DNA from: Parus major
Taxonomy: Eukaryota > Chordata > Aves > Passeriformes > Paridae
Direction of reading: 5' to 3'
Length of the DNA: 64,000 bases
NCBI RefSeq assembly: GCF_001522545.3
Contig: NC_031779.1
Coordinates: 4,399,122 to 4,463,121 of the forward strand
The notes under the pieces were generated by a model, which saw nothing but the letters and a program-made list of their open reading frames with translations, did no database searches and was not told where the DNA came from. This document shows, piece after piece, positions 1 through 14,000 of the stretch (position 1 is the stretch's first letter; every line of letters starts with the position of its first letter). Made by a program: the position numbers and the translations under genes.

Positions 1-235
1 CGGGAGCGCTCGGGGGGACGCGCGGCTCAGCCCCGGCTCGGTGCCGGCGGCAGCGCCGCGGAGCCGCTGCGCTTCACGGCGGCGCCTGCAAGTTAGAGAG
101 GGAGAGGCGATGCGCCAGCGCGGCGCTGGGCAGGCACAGGCTGCGGTGTCGCGGGCTGGAGTCGCTCAGAGCGGAGACGAGATGTTCCTGGGCTTTCTAC
201 AAACCCGCGAAGAAAAGGCATTCTGTAAAATCTGA
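1..235. promoter_or_regulatory. CpG-rich edge, possible promoter or 5' exon tail
   Basis: The first 235 bases are densely GC-rich with many CG dinucleotides, unlike the AT-rich DNA that follows. CpG density stops abruptly near 235. A CpG island at this place relative to the RORA zinc-finger exon fits the tail of a promoter or 5' exon for a RORA isoform, since short-isoform promoters lie tens of kilobases upstream of that exon. I looked for the short first-exon peptide (MMYFVIAAMK) and did not find it, so the coding part would lie to the left or this may be another promoter. A 64-codon frame at 41-235 is probably compositional. The island is cut by the window edge. The CpG island is seen; its link to RORA is inferred. 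Confidence 0.5.
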
Positions 236-3200
236 CTCTAGCAAAGAGGAAAGGACGTGCAGCATCCTATGGGTAGCTGATGAGGCTAAAATGCCGTCTT
301 CAGACAGCTGCTTGTCTTTCAAAGGCTTTGGAATAAAAGGAAAGACCAGCTACTTAGTGATTTATTTTTTCTAAACCTGGAGTTTTCTCTTCTTACGGAT
401 TCGAGTCCTTAATGAGGGGCAGTGGCAGACTGAGGACAGTCAAACGAAGTTTTTGATGAGATACCAAAAGTTTAGAGGTACGTTTGTAGTCTGCCCTGTT
501 TCCTAATAAAATTAGGTTCACAGTAGAGCTTTGCATTGCGGTATTTTTAAAGTCATAGGTTTGGGGCTTTTTTTTTTTAATATAGAAAAAAGAAATCTAA
601 ATCAAATAACCATCTTACTTACGAGCAATATTCTTTCACGGTAATCTAAAGCCTCTAATTGTTGGCATTCGAATTTAATGGCCCCACAAGAATACTAAAT
701 GTGTGCTGTTTAAAATGAATTTTAGGCAAAATTTCTCTTTTAAAAATGTAATTACCTGGAAAAAGAATACTGGATCTTGCTTCAGGTAGAGACTGTTTCC
801 TTTTTTTTCCACTTTGCAAGGCACTAGATAAGGCACACCAGTAGCAGCATAGTGTTTAAGAATGATAATTTTCAATTACTCGGCTTCCTTTTCTTCTTGG
901 AGAGAAGCCTATGTGAATAAAAAGAAAAGCACTATATTCATTAATCATTAGCTATGCTGAATGTATTTGGCAAGAAAAAGTAATTGGGTTGATTCAAATA
1001 CTTGCATCTGTAACAAAAGGAAGTGCATTTTTTTAAGTGCAAACTACATGGCTATTTTAGCAGTCCTTTAGAATTCTACATATTCTGATAACAGTTTTTC
1101 AGCGTATCCCTTATAAGCCTGTTAGAACCATGAAATTAAATAAACAAACTTTTTTATAAAGAGAGGAAAGTACACAAACAAAAAAATTGAAGGGTGTGAT
1201 TATTTTGTATGCTTCTGGACAGAGATTTAAGGTGTGTCGTAAAAGAGCAGGCAGATGGTTTACAGCAATTCAACTTTGAAATGTATTTTTTATTCTCTTG
1301 GGAGTTTCATTTAAACCAGTTTCCACACTGATGTAAAATCTTGGCAGAGCACAGCTTCACAGCTTTTGGATTTTAAAGTGTAATTCCTAGTGGCTTTATT
1401 GTGGAAATGCTTAGGTCCTTGTACGTCTTACAGACTACTTCTGTAGTCCATTTAATTCATGTTTCATTATATTTAGTTTTATAGTGCATTGAAAAACTTG
1501 GTTTCTTATCCTTTCTCTAATTTGCTGGACAGGGTTCAGCTGAAGGAAATGTGTTGCCATTTGTCTTAAAAGGGCCTCTGACTGCTATGAAATAATAGAT
1601 CCACAGGCCAACATTATGATTTGAGAGAAGTAGACCAATAGAATAGGGAATGCAGTTTGTTTAAGCTCGAAAGTACAAGGGGAAAAAACAAAATCTGTAG
1701 GTGAATTGAGTATCTTGTTTGTTCTTTATTCTGTGGTGGCATCTTCTAATCTTTTACAGTTCTGACATTAAAGTGTAAAAAATTATGGTCTTCAAAAGAA
1801 TACGGGATTTTCATACTGGGTTTAATTTTCTTTCTTAGGTGAAAAGGGTGAGTATTAATGCCTTTCCTATTGCTGTTTAGATAGCCCAAACTGATTCGAA
1901 GTGAAGTTAATTTGTGAGTTGTTGTTTTATTTTTCTTGCGACACAATGTTCTGGCAAACATGTTCTCTTTAATTCTGAAAAGTCCTGAGCCTGCATCCAG
2001 GTTTGGGTGGGAAAGACTGGCTGGCTGTCACACATCGAGAGCTGCCCTCATACACTTAAAATGCTGGGAGCAGAGCAGTCCAGGGGAGAGCCTGGACATG
2101 TCTTTGAGACAAGCTGCATGTTAGGAAATGAAACTTTCTCATTTCAGGCAGAGCGGAAAGAGGATTTTTTTCCCCTACTGATTTCTAAGAAAACGGGCAG
2201 AGATGAAGCTTCAAAGTTCTTAATGACTGAATAAGTATTTTCTAGGTTGATTAGAAACTAGAAATTATTTATCAACTGCTGTGAGTCTGTAGAGTATCCA
2301 GGAAGCCTTGCATTTTTAGTTTGTAACACAGGTAAGTCAGCTAGCCAGCTGACACTTTCAAGGGAGACAGCAACTTTATGTTCTCACCGGTGAGGTTTGC
2401 AAAGAAATCCGATCATTCTGCCGGCGTAGTCACTGGTACGGATCTTATTCCAGAGAGAGTCTCCCCTAGCAGGAGGATCAGGGGTGACTTCAAGGAGAAT
2501 AGTGATAAGTGTTGAATTGATGAGCAAATACACTGTGCTGGAGTAGAAACAGGAATTCCTTTGTCAGGCCAGTAAGGAGCCAGAGGTGAGCCCAAGACCA
2601 AGGGAGATGGTTTCCTTGGTGTGGGATTGTGCCGTGTTCTGGTACCTGCTTTGTACAGAGATATCAGTCAGGCCAGAGCCACTGAGGGCTCAGGTATTTG
2701 TCTTGTACTATCACCAGGCCTGGACACAAGGTTTCAGGCTGCTGATGAGTTATAAAGTAGGGACAGGAACCTGGCAATAGTTGCATTATCTTTCTTATGG
2801 ACATTCCTAAATAGAGATTGGTGGGAAGGCTGATGTAAATTTTCTAAGCTATTTCAACCCAGGTGTATTTACTTTAAGGTGGCATTTGAAGTACTAATCC
2901 TGGCGACTGCTGTGTGAACATAAAGTTCAGTGTGTTGCTGTTTTGTGGAAGATGGACCAGATGAGTACAATCTGTTGCTCCTAGGCTGTAAGGGAAAATC
3001 TTTGCTTTGGGGGTCTGTGCTCAGATCATTGGAACTGTAACTAGCTTCTCTACTAGCAGTGTCTCCAAATAAAAGTTCAATCATTAGAAACACTTGTTTA
3101 AGGAAAAAGACTCCACTGGTTTCCTTATTAGCACACAGGATTTTTGGAATCTGCTGCATTTTTCCGGAGAAGCCGGGCTGCAGCTGGGCAGAAAGCAGCA

Positions 3201-6200
3201 TTTCCCTTGCTGGCGCTGTCCCACTGCCCCGGGTGCTTTCCTTGCAGCGAGCGCTGCGGAGCCGGCAGAGCCGGGCTGCTCCGGGGCCAGACAGGGATTC
3301 ACGCACTGCTGCTTCATGCGGCTCAGCTTTTCCCAGTCTCTCAAGCCTGACCTTTTGACGTGCTTTTTGTCATGTATCCTGGCACCAGCCTTCCAGCACG
3401 TTGGTAATTACTCAGTATTTTTTACCAGTAAACAAAAAAATACGGAAAAATATCATGCCATAGGTTTAAAAAAAAAAAAGGTAGCGTTGCAAATTGAGGT
3501 GTGTTTAAATTTAAATTTCACTGTGGCGCTATTGAAAGTTAAATCCAATTTAGCAAATACTCCAGTACAGAACTACTGTTGACTAAATATTAACAGAATC
3601 TGGCCTTTGGAATTGCTAGCTGACAGGCTGTTTTCTTGCAGCTTTAATTTCCTATGACTGATCTGAATGACTTGCTTGTACCTAAGACATTTGTTGCATT
3701 ACATTCACAGGATAAGATTGGTTTGAGGTTTATTGCTGAAATGTACTTTTCAAGCTCTTTGAAAGACTCTTGAGATTTAAAAGTAAAAGAGGAAATCTGT
3801 CTTTGTCTCGCTCTGTGAAAATCAAAGGCAGTTGCATGCTCTGTACAAGTCTCAGTTGGGGACACTCCTTTTAAGTAAGGAGATTCTGTCCTGTTTAAGT
3901 CAGCAGAAACTGTGGGTGCTGAACATCTCACTAGATCAGACTCTTTAAACTTACGTACAGCTCTTGCCTAGCTAAAACAGTGAGCCTGTTCCCAGCAGCT
4001 TGTAATGCAGTCTTAAAAATAATTCTTCCAGGATAATTCTGAATAACTGGGGCAAAACTCAAGCAGATACGTACACAACTCAAGGACTTGTGTACCCTTT
4101 TTCTATGAAACAAAATGAATCCCTGAGGGGATGAGGCTGTAGAGGAGAGGGTATAGAGGAGGCTGGTGTTCGGGGTGTGGGCTCTGCACAGATATGAAGT
4201 GTCCTCATGCTTTATTCAGTGAGCTGATGTGGGGTGTCAGGGGGAGATGGCAGCTGCTTCATCTGCTGCAGAGAAAGGGCCCGCAGCTCTGCAGCCTGCC
4301 TCTGCAGTGGGGAGCTGAATGTTTGTATTGGCATTTTTTAGTTTGGGGAATAGTGTCTAGAGACTTTAGTGAAGAACTGAGTCCTCTTTATATCAAGTAC
4401 TTTCTGACTGTGTGTGAAAAAGACTGATTTCTTTACTCACTGCCCATTATAGAGAACCTAGCATGTTTGGTGGGTTTTTTCTAGGATGATGTAGCACTCA
4501 ATTTTAACCTTAAGGGGTTTAAAATATTTTTTCTTGCTTCTCTTGCCTACAGTACGGTGTAAAAATGATCACTATCGTGTAGAAATTACTATCAGGGTTG
4601 TTAGTATTTCATCTTGACCACACAACGGAGTTCTAAATTGATATATTTTATTCTAAACTGTATGTACTAAATCAAAATTGGTCAATCTTTGTGTCTGTCC
4701 TGAGTAGATACATTGAAATTCTCTATCTGGTATTGGAGGAAGTTGAGATGCAGCGTGTTCTTTTTTTTTTGCTTTTCATTCCCAGGAGATAAGTTTTTGT
4801 AGTGTGCAAAATAACTGCATATGACAAGAATGTTATTACAGTCAGACTTGATACATTTTAGAATGTTTTTCTGGATTATTTTTTTTTAATTCACAGTGAA
4901 AGGAAAAAGTATTCACCTTTCTTGTATTTATCTGTGAGCTGTAATTTGCAATTACAGCTGATAACTCCTGAGATCAAGCAAGCAGTAGTTCTCTCCTTTT
5001 GTGGTTTGTCTTTTCCTTGAGGACTGATATCTAAGGGATATGCACATAACTAATAGTACAGAAACTGTCTTCTTCGTTTTTGAAGATCAGGGCTTTTTCT
5101 CTTTTTTGCAATAAACATTAGCAGGGGAGGGGAGCATTCTGTCCTCCAAGAATAATTAAGTTATCCGAGAAAAGGTGACTGTACAATGCAGACCTCTGCT
5201 TGTTGGATTAAAAAAAAGGCACTGACTGTAAAGTTGAAGCAGCAAGTCTTTTTAGGGGGTCTGAGAAATGGACTTTCTCCTTGTGCTTCGTCCTGTAACC
5301 TGCCTGTGCTGAACAAAGTCTTTAGCTTGGTTTTTTTGGTGCTTTGTTTTGTTTGGTTTTTTTTCTTCACTTTGCTTGCTAGAGGCATTTAGGCTGAGAA
5401 GTTCTGCAAAGTACAGATTGGCAAGCTCGGTGCAGTTTCGGGCTGTTTCCCAGTTGCCTGCACCTTCTGTTGAGAACACGAGGGAGTGATTCAGGGTGGC
5501 AGTGACTCACGGGGTGTCGTGCTGTTCCGCTCTCCCCACTGAGGGTTAGCTGCAGCAGGGAGCTCGCTGGCAGCCTCGGAGAGCTCTGTGCACTGGAGAA
5601 AGCCCCCTGAGGTACCAGCACTCTGCTCTGAGCTTGTCTGCCTGCACAGGTTACCACCGATTCCCACTTTCCAAAAAAATGTAATTAAATTAGCGTTTGC
5701 TTCCCTTTTCCATGCCAGGGGAAGGTGAAGCGGGCATGTTGACAGGAGCAAGTGGATATGCAGGGAAATGTGAGTCCGGTGCCATGCCAGCTGGGACATC
5801 TCTCTCAGGTTCTCCCACCACTCACTTGGTGCCTGTGTGCTGTCACTCAGGAGCACAGAGCTGGTGTGCCCGTGCTGTTTGAGTGTCTGCCGTGGGTAAT
5901 GCTCCTCACGCTCTCTGGCTGCAGTTTAATGGGATCCTCTGACACCTAAAGCTCTCACAAGTGCACGGTTCCCCCCAGAGAAGTGTGGCAGTCGCCCAGC
6001 ACTGTTGGGGTCAGGTGTAACCTGTGCTCTCGCTGCTGTCAGTGAGTGTGGCTGGAGTGCTTCATCTCAGCGGGGACTGGAAGGGGTCAGCAGCTGCCCT
6101 TGCACCTGTGGCCCGGCTCCACCACACCTAAGCAGTCAACTTCAGATTTCGCTGCGTTTTTTGTTTTCTTTCCCATGTGATGGTCAGTGGTGCAGGACCC

Positions 6201-8279
6201 ATCGCTCGTGGCTCTCCTGTTTGTGTGGTTCCAGCCTTTGGGCCTTTTGGCATGCTGCATACATAGCCATCTAGGCTAAAATCGATGTGGAGAGAGGTAT
6301 AATCATCCTGGCTTTCATTTTAAGAAATGAAAAGAGCATTTATCTCAAAGCTTAATTAAAGCTGCTTGGATGTAAATAAGTCTAACCTCTTCACTTCTGA
6401 ACAATGCAAATAGAATAGTCAGTATACTTACAGGGTATCAGCCATGTAATTATTGTGTACTGTTTGTGTTGTTTGAAATACTGTGCTGTTTCTTGCCACT
6501 GAATCCTGGGACAAAGTGCTTCACAAAACAAACTGCATGCCTCTTTAAGTACTTTAGAAGAAGTTGATCATTCTCAAACAAAGGGGTGGAGAAGTGATAT
6601 TAAATCTTTACATAGACAGATACACTGTGACAAAGGGTTTTCCAGAGTGTCCCTTCAAACTGAAGGGACCACAAGCTGGAGTTTTGCCTGGTTCACAGAG
6701 AAGCAGGGATTGTGTTCCTGCATGCCAGCCTTGCTTTTCACCAGCTCTCAGCAGTGCTGGTCAGAGGCACTGCGGGCACCCTGTCCAGAGCTGTGTGCTT
6801 GGATCTCCTGCCGCCTCTGCTCACACCTGGTATGTGCAGAATACTTTCTGCACTCTCAACCGAAAAAGAGAAAAGGTCCTGTCACCACTTGCACATGCTG
6901 TCTTCTGCAGTGTACTCTTGGGTGTTCTAGAACTCCTGAAGTCTTCGCTGTTCTTGATGTAATTCTGTTAACAGCATGAAATGGGGAGCGGTGCATTATG
7001 GCAACGGCTTCTGCTTCCAGCTCTTGCAGCTACTGAGATCTCGTGTATTTGATTGGCTCAGCAGTTTTCTGCCTTCATCTGAGTATCATTTGCTGTTTAA
7101 TGACATGTACAATTGACATGATCCAATTAGAAATCAAGTTCCCATTTCATGAGGCACTTCATTCACACCTCTTGTGATACTGCCAGGGGTCTTAGGAGAT
7201 GATACTGTGCCATGGGTTAAGTCTGCCTAAAACTTTCATAAGCTGATGTTTACCTCACTCCTAGGTCTGAGGAAAGGAGTGCTCTCTTGTCCAGCCTCCT
7301 CTGCTTGGCCCTGTGCCTAATGGGACATGATTCAAAGGGTCATTTATCTTCTTCTCACCCCAAAAGAAGGCTAAATTCACTGTAAGCCCCAGGAGCTCTT
7401 TGCCTGGAGCACCTCTAGAGAGGTGAAAGCCAGCAAAAAATGATCCCTGATCTGATCATCAGAACATTTGGAGTTTCCTTTTTGTGTGTAGATATTTGCA
7501 TACCTTAGTTCTGGCGAAAATTTGAACAATATAAACTGCTGTACTACATGACAGGAGCAGCAGTAGCTGCTCTCTTCCCATAACAACTGTAAAATACTTC
7601 TCATAATGGGTGCATTTTCCCATTTGGCTAAATTAATTAGCCCATCTTTGGCTGTGTTTGATTTGTCAAGAGTGTAGCTATTGTGAGAAAACACACATTT
7701 TCTAGTGAATTTGTAGTTATTTCTTGCTCAAGTTTGGGAATTAATTAACCTGTCTTGTGCAGAAAACCCTTGTTTTAGAGCAGCCCTGCTTTTTCTTCTT
7801 CCTGGACTACCTTCTTTTAGAGTCCTGTAGAATTGGTCATATGATGGACCTTATGTCACCAGGTTTGGAGCACATAAATGGGGGCGAAAACTGTCCAGTA
7901 CTGGTTTTGGATGTCGGGCTGGAGCTCTCCAGGGCTGGGGAGGTGTGTTTGCCACTATTGCTGCAGGGGCACCCTCTGCCGTGTGGAGAGGGGCGGATTA
8001 CTTGTGATGGTCTGGAGGAGCTGAGCTCAGCGTTGTTTTCTGTCAAAGGGACACGCCCCACACTTGTTCGATTGACAGATATGCATTGTGTTAAATTTTG
8101 GGGAGAGTTTTCCTTGTACCGTGGGTGTCTTATTGAATTAAAAGACCTATTTGCTTAAAATATGAGTACATAAAGATGTTTGTAACTGCTGCACAGATTC
8201 TTATATCAACAGATAATAAAAAAGTAAGACAGGTTAATTAAAGAGCCAGAGCTGTTTCGTTTGAGAAACCTCATATACA
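236..8279. other. RORA intron, left part, no gene seen
   Basis: This is AT-rich DNA with short homopolymer runs and many stops in all frames. I see no exon with convincing protein content and no recognisable repeat family. A sequence at 476-484 (GAG then GTACGT) is a good splice-donor match and could end a 5' noncoding exon that starts in the CpG-rich edge, but nothing else supports it. The part from about 5400 to 6260 is somewhat richer in GC, without a coding signal. Confidence 0.5.
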
Positions 8280-8430
8280 TAGGCGCCTTCTAAATGGCAG
8301 AGGCAAAGAGGCCCCGGGCATTGCTGCCTGCAGATGCTCGGCGGTGATAGCCGGGGAGCAGCCACGCTGGCAGCGCCCGTGGCACGGCGCTGGCCCAGGG
8401 CTGCCACTGGGGCCTCGGGGGCTGGACTAG
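8280..8430. other. CpG-rich patch in RORA intron
   Basis: About 150 bases here are clearly richer in G, C and CG dinucleotides than the flanks, with motifs such as CCCGGG and several GCGC/CGGCG steps. No long open frame or splice pair is attached. It could be a small CpG island, an enhancer, or a decayed GC-rich repeat. Only the composition is seen. Confidence 0.35.
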
Positions 8431-10431
8431 GGCCAGCTCAGGGAACTAAATTAAGAAATTGATTTCCCTATTGTTCTCTTCAAGGAGGATCAAAATTCTC
8501 TCTCCCACCTCCCACATGCGATGTTTCTGTGGACACCATGTATGAAGCCTCTCGGCAACACGAGTGATTTTTCACCCTGGTGTTTTTCTTGGTGGGTTGT
8601 TCTATTGCACATGATAGAATCTGGGTGAGCCCTGAGAACTGACTTCTGCCTGAACCTGAAAAAAGCCCTGAAAATGTGGTGGTTCCAGTATTGCTATGGC
8701 TAGCTCTGTCCAGATTTCTTAAAAATCTGCTGGTATTTCTGGGATTAATTTTGCATTTCTCAGCCAGAAGGGTGGAGTGCAGCACCTTGGCTGCCTGGCA
8801 TGGCAGGTGCTGGTGTGCTCCTTCCTTTGCATACACCTCACTAGCTCTTAACAACACTTCTCCTTTCTGAGCTGCAAAATGTTTTGGAACAAGAGGAATC
8901 AGTATTTTTGCAGATTTGTTTAATTTTAAATATTTTTTTCTCAGTAATGGCATCTAAAATTATTGTATAGTTTATTCACTTTAAAATAATAACTTGAGAT
9001 TAAAATGTCCAGCATGGTGCATTTCTCTGACAATGCACCTTTAAACTACTTGGCTTGGGGAGGAGCATCAGTACAGCACTGATTTTTGTTGTGGAAACCT
9101 GGAGTTCAGTATGGGGAAATGCTCCCTCCTTGCTGTCACTGTTCCAAAATATTCTAATTTTCTTCTGATGTTTTCCCTCTCAACTACAGTGTTTATATTT
9201 ACAGAAGGGAAAAATAGCCAAACATAAAGGTCACTCTAAAGAAGAGACCTTGTGAATACCAAAATCTCACTCCAAGGAACTTCAGCTCATAGGATTGATT
9301 TAAAACTCTCACAGAAGTGCTTCAGAATAGAAATGCTTTTTTTATGTCACACTGAAAGCTGTAGCATTTAGTGGTGGTAACTTTGCACTTCCTAACACGT
9401 TATTTCTGCCAGTGTTGATTACTGTTTTGCTGCAGAAGTAACTAACTTTGTAATTTAGTCTGCCATGGTGTTGTCAGCCTAAAATTTGATGTGTACATAC
9501 TGCTTTATGAAAAACTGTACTGCAGAGGCTGCCTCGGGCTCTGGAAGTCCCTGAACTGTAAAGTGTTGAAGGCTGGTAGAGCAGCCAGAAAGGTCCACTG
9601 CTGTATGCCTTGGTTTGTGCTGTTCCCAGTGCAGCTACTCCTGGTCACTGCTGGATTCCAGGCACCATCCAGAATTACCTAAAAGAGAGTGAGGAAATAC
9701 ATACTTGACTACATAATTATACTTTATGTTAAATATACTCAGATATATTAGCCAATACTTGTATTAATTTGTAATACCTGAAAAACCTGATCAGGTCTTG
9801 ATTTTTAATCAAGTTATCAGTCCAGAAGAGTAGCACAGTTCTTGTGGAAGTTCTGAAAACAAGTTACTAAGAAATCTGACTCACAAAGCAAATGCCTCAT
9901 GAAATTTGAATGTTTAGAAGGGAAAATGACTGGCAGCTCCTCTTGTAAGTATGCTAGTTGCAATAAAGTATAAAAGTTCAACATCAAAGAGATCACCGCT
10001 TAGTCTGTGGCGTATTTGTACATCAAAGAACAAATACAGGACAAAAGGAACTGCATAGAGATACAGTTCATCCTTGCAGACAGGTCCCCATGGAATGCTA
10101 TAAAGAGCTGCTTTCATAATGTGGAAATGATCTCTGGCACATCTTCATTTCTGATTTGGGGAAGAGGTAAGACTAAGAGTTAGAAGCAGTGTCTCATAAT
10201 CCGGTCGTGCCGATGCTCTCAGTAGGAGTGTCGGAGCTTAGGTGATGTCAGCGCTGCAGTTTGGGTCTCTCTGACTCAGGTGTGTCAGCCTGGGTGACAG
10301 ATGGGAGCTATGTCTGCAGCAGTGCCATTTCACTGGGGAGAGGAGGGGCAAAGGGGGTCTCAGATGCTCTAATGAAAGGAAAGGTCTACTTTGTGATTTA
10401 TTTGTTGTGCCAGTGGTCAGGTGCTGTATCG
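8431..10431. other. RORA intron, nothing recognised
   Basis: AT-rich intronic sequence with no supported gene, repeat family or exon. Open frames here are short and have no recognisable protein content. Confidence 0.5.
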
Positions 10432-10576
10432 TGTTACCCAAAGAGATTGTGGAGTCTCCATTCTTGGAGGTACTCAAACCTCAACTGAGCCTTGTTTGAC
10501 CCTGCTTTGAGTGGGGGTTGCATGAAGCAATCTCCAGAGGTGCCTCCAACATCAACTGTTCTCTGATCCATGAGAA
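10432..10576 (+). mobile_element. CR1 LINE 3'-end fragment, sense, decayed
   Basis: The stretch resembles the last ~150 bases of avian CR1 elements: a 'ggagtctccattcttggagg' segment, then a tract like the usual 'tcaaacctcaactg...' line, then 'caatctccagaggtgcctcc' and 'aacatcaactgttctctgat'. The final octamer repeat is degraded (tgatccatg). The order of blocks gives + orientation. The element is heavily 5'-truncated, as most CR1 copies are, and too short to code. Identification is from memory of the family consensus. Confidence 0.75.
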
Positions 10577-11041
10577 AAACTTTTGTAGTAAGGCAGCTGT
10601 CTACTTAATATTTTTAATTATGGCCTATATTAGTCAAATACACAATTCAGCAAATATGTGACCATCTCTGGTACAGGAAAAATTCTCCACCTGTTTTTTA
10701 CTGTTTTTCTGAGCTTTTGTAATGTGAAAGCTTGATGTATTTCTGCTGATTTGTGCTTTTAGTAGTTTGTAGTGGTTCTGTTGTTTGGTGGGGTTTTGTT
10801 GTTTTTTCTTATTAATACTGAATTGCTCCTTAAATTAGAGAGGAAGTTTGTGCATGTCTGCTTTACAACTAAAGAAAAGTGATCTTGGGTATGTAGAGCA
10901 TGTCCTCTTTCAGCAGAACACAGGTTGTGAGAAGTTGGTCAAGGATATTGTCGGAGTGTCATTGACCAATTAGTGAATTGTACTGAAGGCAGTGGAGACT
11001 TCGTCGTTGACTTGAATCTATCTCTTTTAATATTAAAATGT

Positions 11042-11052
11042 TAAGTAGGTCA
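11042..11052 (+). promoter_or_regulatory. Candidate ROR response element
   Basis: TAAGTAGGTCA matches the monomeric RORE consensus (W A W N T R then GGTCA) at every position. ROR and REV-ERB receptors bind such half-sites with a 5' A/T-rich extension. One or two matches are expected by chance in 64 kb counting both strands, so function is only a possibility. Confidence 0.25.
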
Positions 11053-14000
11053 CATCTATTCTTCATTTCTAGGCTTTCTACTTAATTTATCTCTGTAAGT
11101 GGTGACTGCATATGTGATACACAGAAATGTTAATCATAAGATCCAGACTAAATCTGAATTCTCCAAAGTTCAAGTGTGCTTGGATCAACGGTTTTAATAG
11201 CAGTTCCACCTTTTTAGGAGATAGTATTGTCAGCAGACTAATTTCTTTTACTGCAGAACTAAAAATAGTTACAATCTCGTGGAATCATTAAGAAATACAA
11301 AGGGTTTCTGTTGAAAACCCTGGGGAAACCTGATTAGGCAGACTGCTGTATAATTAATTGATGTGCTACTACACTTGGAGAAGTGGTGCATCAGTAAACA
11401 GAAGTCAGGATGTAAAGGGCTAAGAAGAACTGCTGGGAATTGTGTTAAGACATCAAGGCTTGAAAATAACAATTTGAGCACCTCAGGAGAGACAAGCATT
11501 TGCATTTGGTGGAAGGACAGAAAACTCTCCAGAAGGCCAGGGCATGGGCATCTGTGAAGGAAGGCTCTGGCTTGTGCTTAGCACTTCCTTTGCAATAAAA
11601 TACCTCTGCTGCTACCAGTCACAGTGTTTTACACTACCTTCAAGCTGATGTTCTGATAGTTCCCTAGACTATATTCTTATATTTGTGAAACAGTGTCAGG
11701 TAAAGGGTTGTCAGAATGTTCCTTTTGTTAATGCTGTGCTTTAAATACTTTCATTCTGATAATTAAGTTGTTGTCTAAGATACGACATGGATCACTGATT
11801 TGTGCCATTGTTTGTCTTGTTTGCTTTGAGACTGGAAATAATTGTCATCAAGCAGTCTGTAATTATCTCTTTGGAAAAAAGTCAGGATCTTGGGTAACGT
11901 TACCATAAAGAGGTGTATATAGAGATCAGGGAGGCTGTGATGACAACATGAATGAATTATTCTTCCAGAAATACATTTAAAACCAATCCTTATCCCACTG
12001 CAACAGTGTCACCTGGAGAAGGAGTTCTATTCTGGGACAGTACATGTACCATGACAAAGCCCTGTGGCTGAGGAGGAGGAGGAGGAAGGAGCTATTGCCA
12101 CGAGCTTTCAGCCCTTTACAAATGGACATGTTTGGGAATTGGAGGAAGACATTACGGGGATGATCAATTCCTGTTTTTCTGTTTAGAGAAAAGTATCATG
12201 CAGCTGTTTTTAATGAGGTCCAGTTCTGTGTCCTTTGTGTGGCTGATGGGGAGAAATGGGCTGTGCTTGAAGAGCTTTACCAAGTAAGTGTCTTCCCTGG
12301 ATCTTGCACCACGCTGGAATCCTGGTAGCACTGGCTGCTCATTCTGCACATGGGGTGCTGGGGACAGTTCAGGATGCTCAGCATGCTGAAGTCAGGCCTT
12401 TTCTCAGGAAATGATAGTAATTGGTTTTAAATAGTGACCGCTGTTCTCAAGTAAATACAGTAGCTGTGCAAGTACCTTGCTCTGTGGAATGAACTGCAGA
12501 CGTGTTTGTACCATGCTGTTAAAAGAAGGTGGAGCTTTCCTCACTCAAGTGTGTCAAGTCCTGACCTGCTGCCTGGCACAGACTGTGTTTGGATGAGACA
12601 AGAGCATTACATTTTAGAAAGACTAATTAAATTTATGTGCTAAATTGAAGGAAAATTCACTTTTGAATTATTAAAATAAAAATAAAAAAAAATCCAACAA
12701 AAAACACCAACAATGAACTTCTTGAGACTCCTTCCCACCTTCAGAATACCTGGAGCATCAGGTTAGGAGTTCGTGTCACAGAGCGTGTGTATGAGCTTGC
12801 CCAGGGACAGTTGCTAGCAGCTCGTAAAATCAAAATCCCAAAATGAAATCCTTCAATACTTTTCTCTTTCCCCTCATTGAATTGAACTGAAAAATTTCTT
12901 AGGGAGGTGCCAGCAAAAATAATGTGGGGTTGTGTGGCTTAACTTCTTTTCTTGGGCTGCTGCCACAGCATTAACGATTGGGTAACTATGCTAAGTTCAA
13001 ATTTTGTATTAGCAGGGGGTGGGATCTCTTTATGTGTGAATGAATATCCTGAATGAGCAACATGCACAGATGTCCAACTTGTCTCTGTGGAGCCTAAAGT
13101 TAAAGTTCTAGGAGCATGTCCAAAGCTGGCATAAAGCTGTGTATCTCACATGAAAAGCACTGCTGTGCGCTGGCAAAGGCATTAGTTCTGAATTAGTCAG
13201 TTTTTGTTAGCCAAGCATTTTCTCATTGGTGGAAGTTTTAGAGTTTCTGAGTACTTTTATCTGCTTCTGGTGTAAAAGCACCTTAATAATTGAAATTACA
13301 TAGCAAGACTTCAAATATAATCACTAAATATAATGTGGGAGAAGAATTAATTTAATTATAATTAATTCCAGTTTTCAGAAAATGCTTTCAAAGTTGTCTT
13401 AAGCTGGATACCAAAATGGTTATCACTTTGGAAAATGTTCCAAGTCTCCAAACATCTCAGTAGAGTGTCTATTTCACAAAGGACTTCTTTGATCCAGCTA
13501 TCTAGGAGATTTATCCGAGGAGACAAAACCCAGATTGCTTGCTACTAATCCAGTGCTTTGCAAACAAGATTTTAATTTTTATTCCCTTTATTTGTTTTTC
13601 AAAAATTCCAGCAGATATATAATGGGATGGTTTCTTCCCATAAATAATTAAGCCCATTGTAAGCGATGTCAGTAGAAAGTAGTCCTGAGATTCATTTAGT
13701 TTTAAGTACCTACTCATTTTTTCCTTTTGAAAATAATACTGTTTTCCAATACTCATAAATCACATTAGTTGAAGGGGAGAAATTATTCCAAACTTACTCT
13801 CTTTTAGGCATTTACTCTTCTCAAGAGTGTTTTGTTGTCCCAAAGTCTGTCTAGAGGAAGTTGTCCTTTGCCTGGACTCACAGCGAGCAGCCCCAAGGTT
13901 GGTGTAGCAGGTCCTGTTTGTATTTCTCTTCATCCCAGTGGAGCTCCCTGTGTGCAGCTGGTCCCTGGCACCAAATTCAGGCTGAGCTGCCCCTGTGCAA

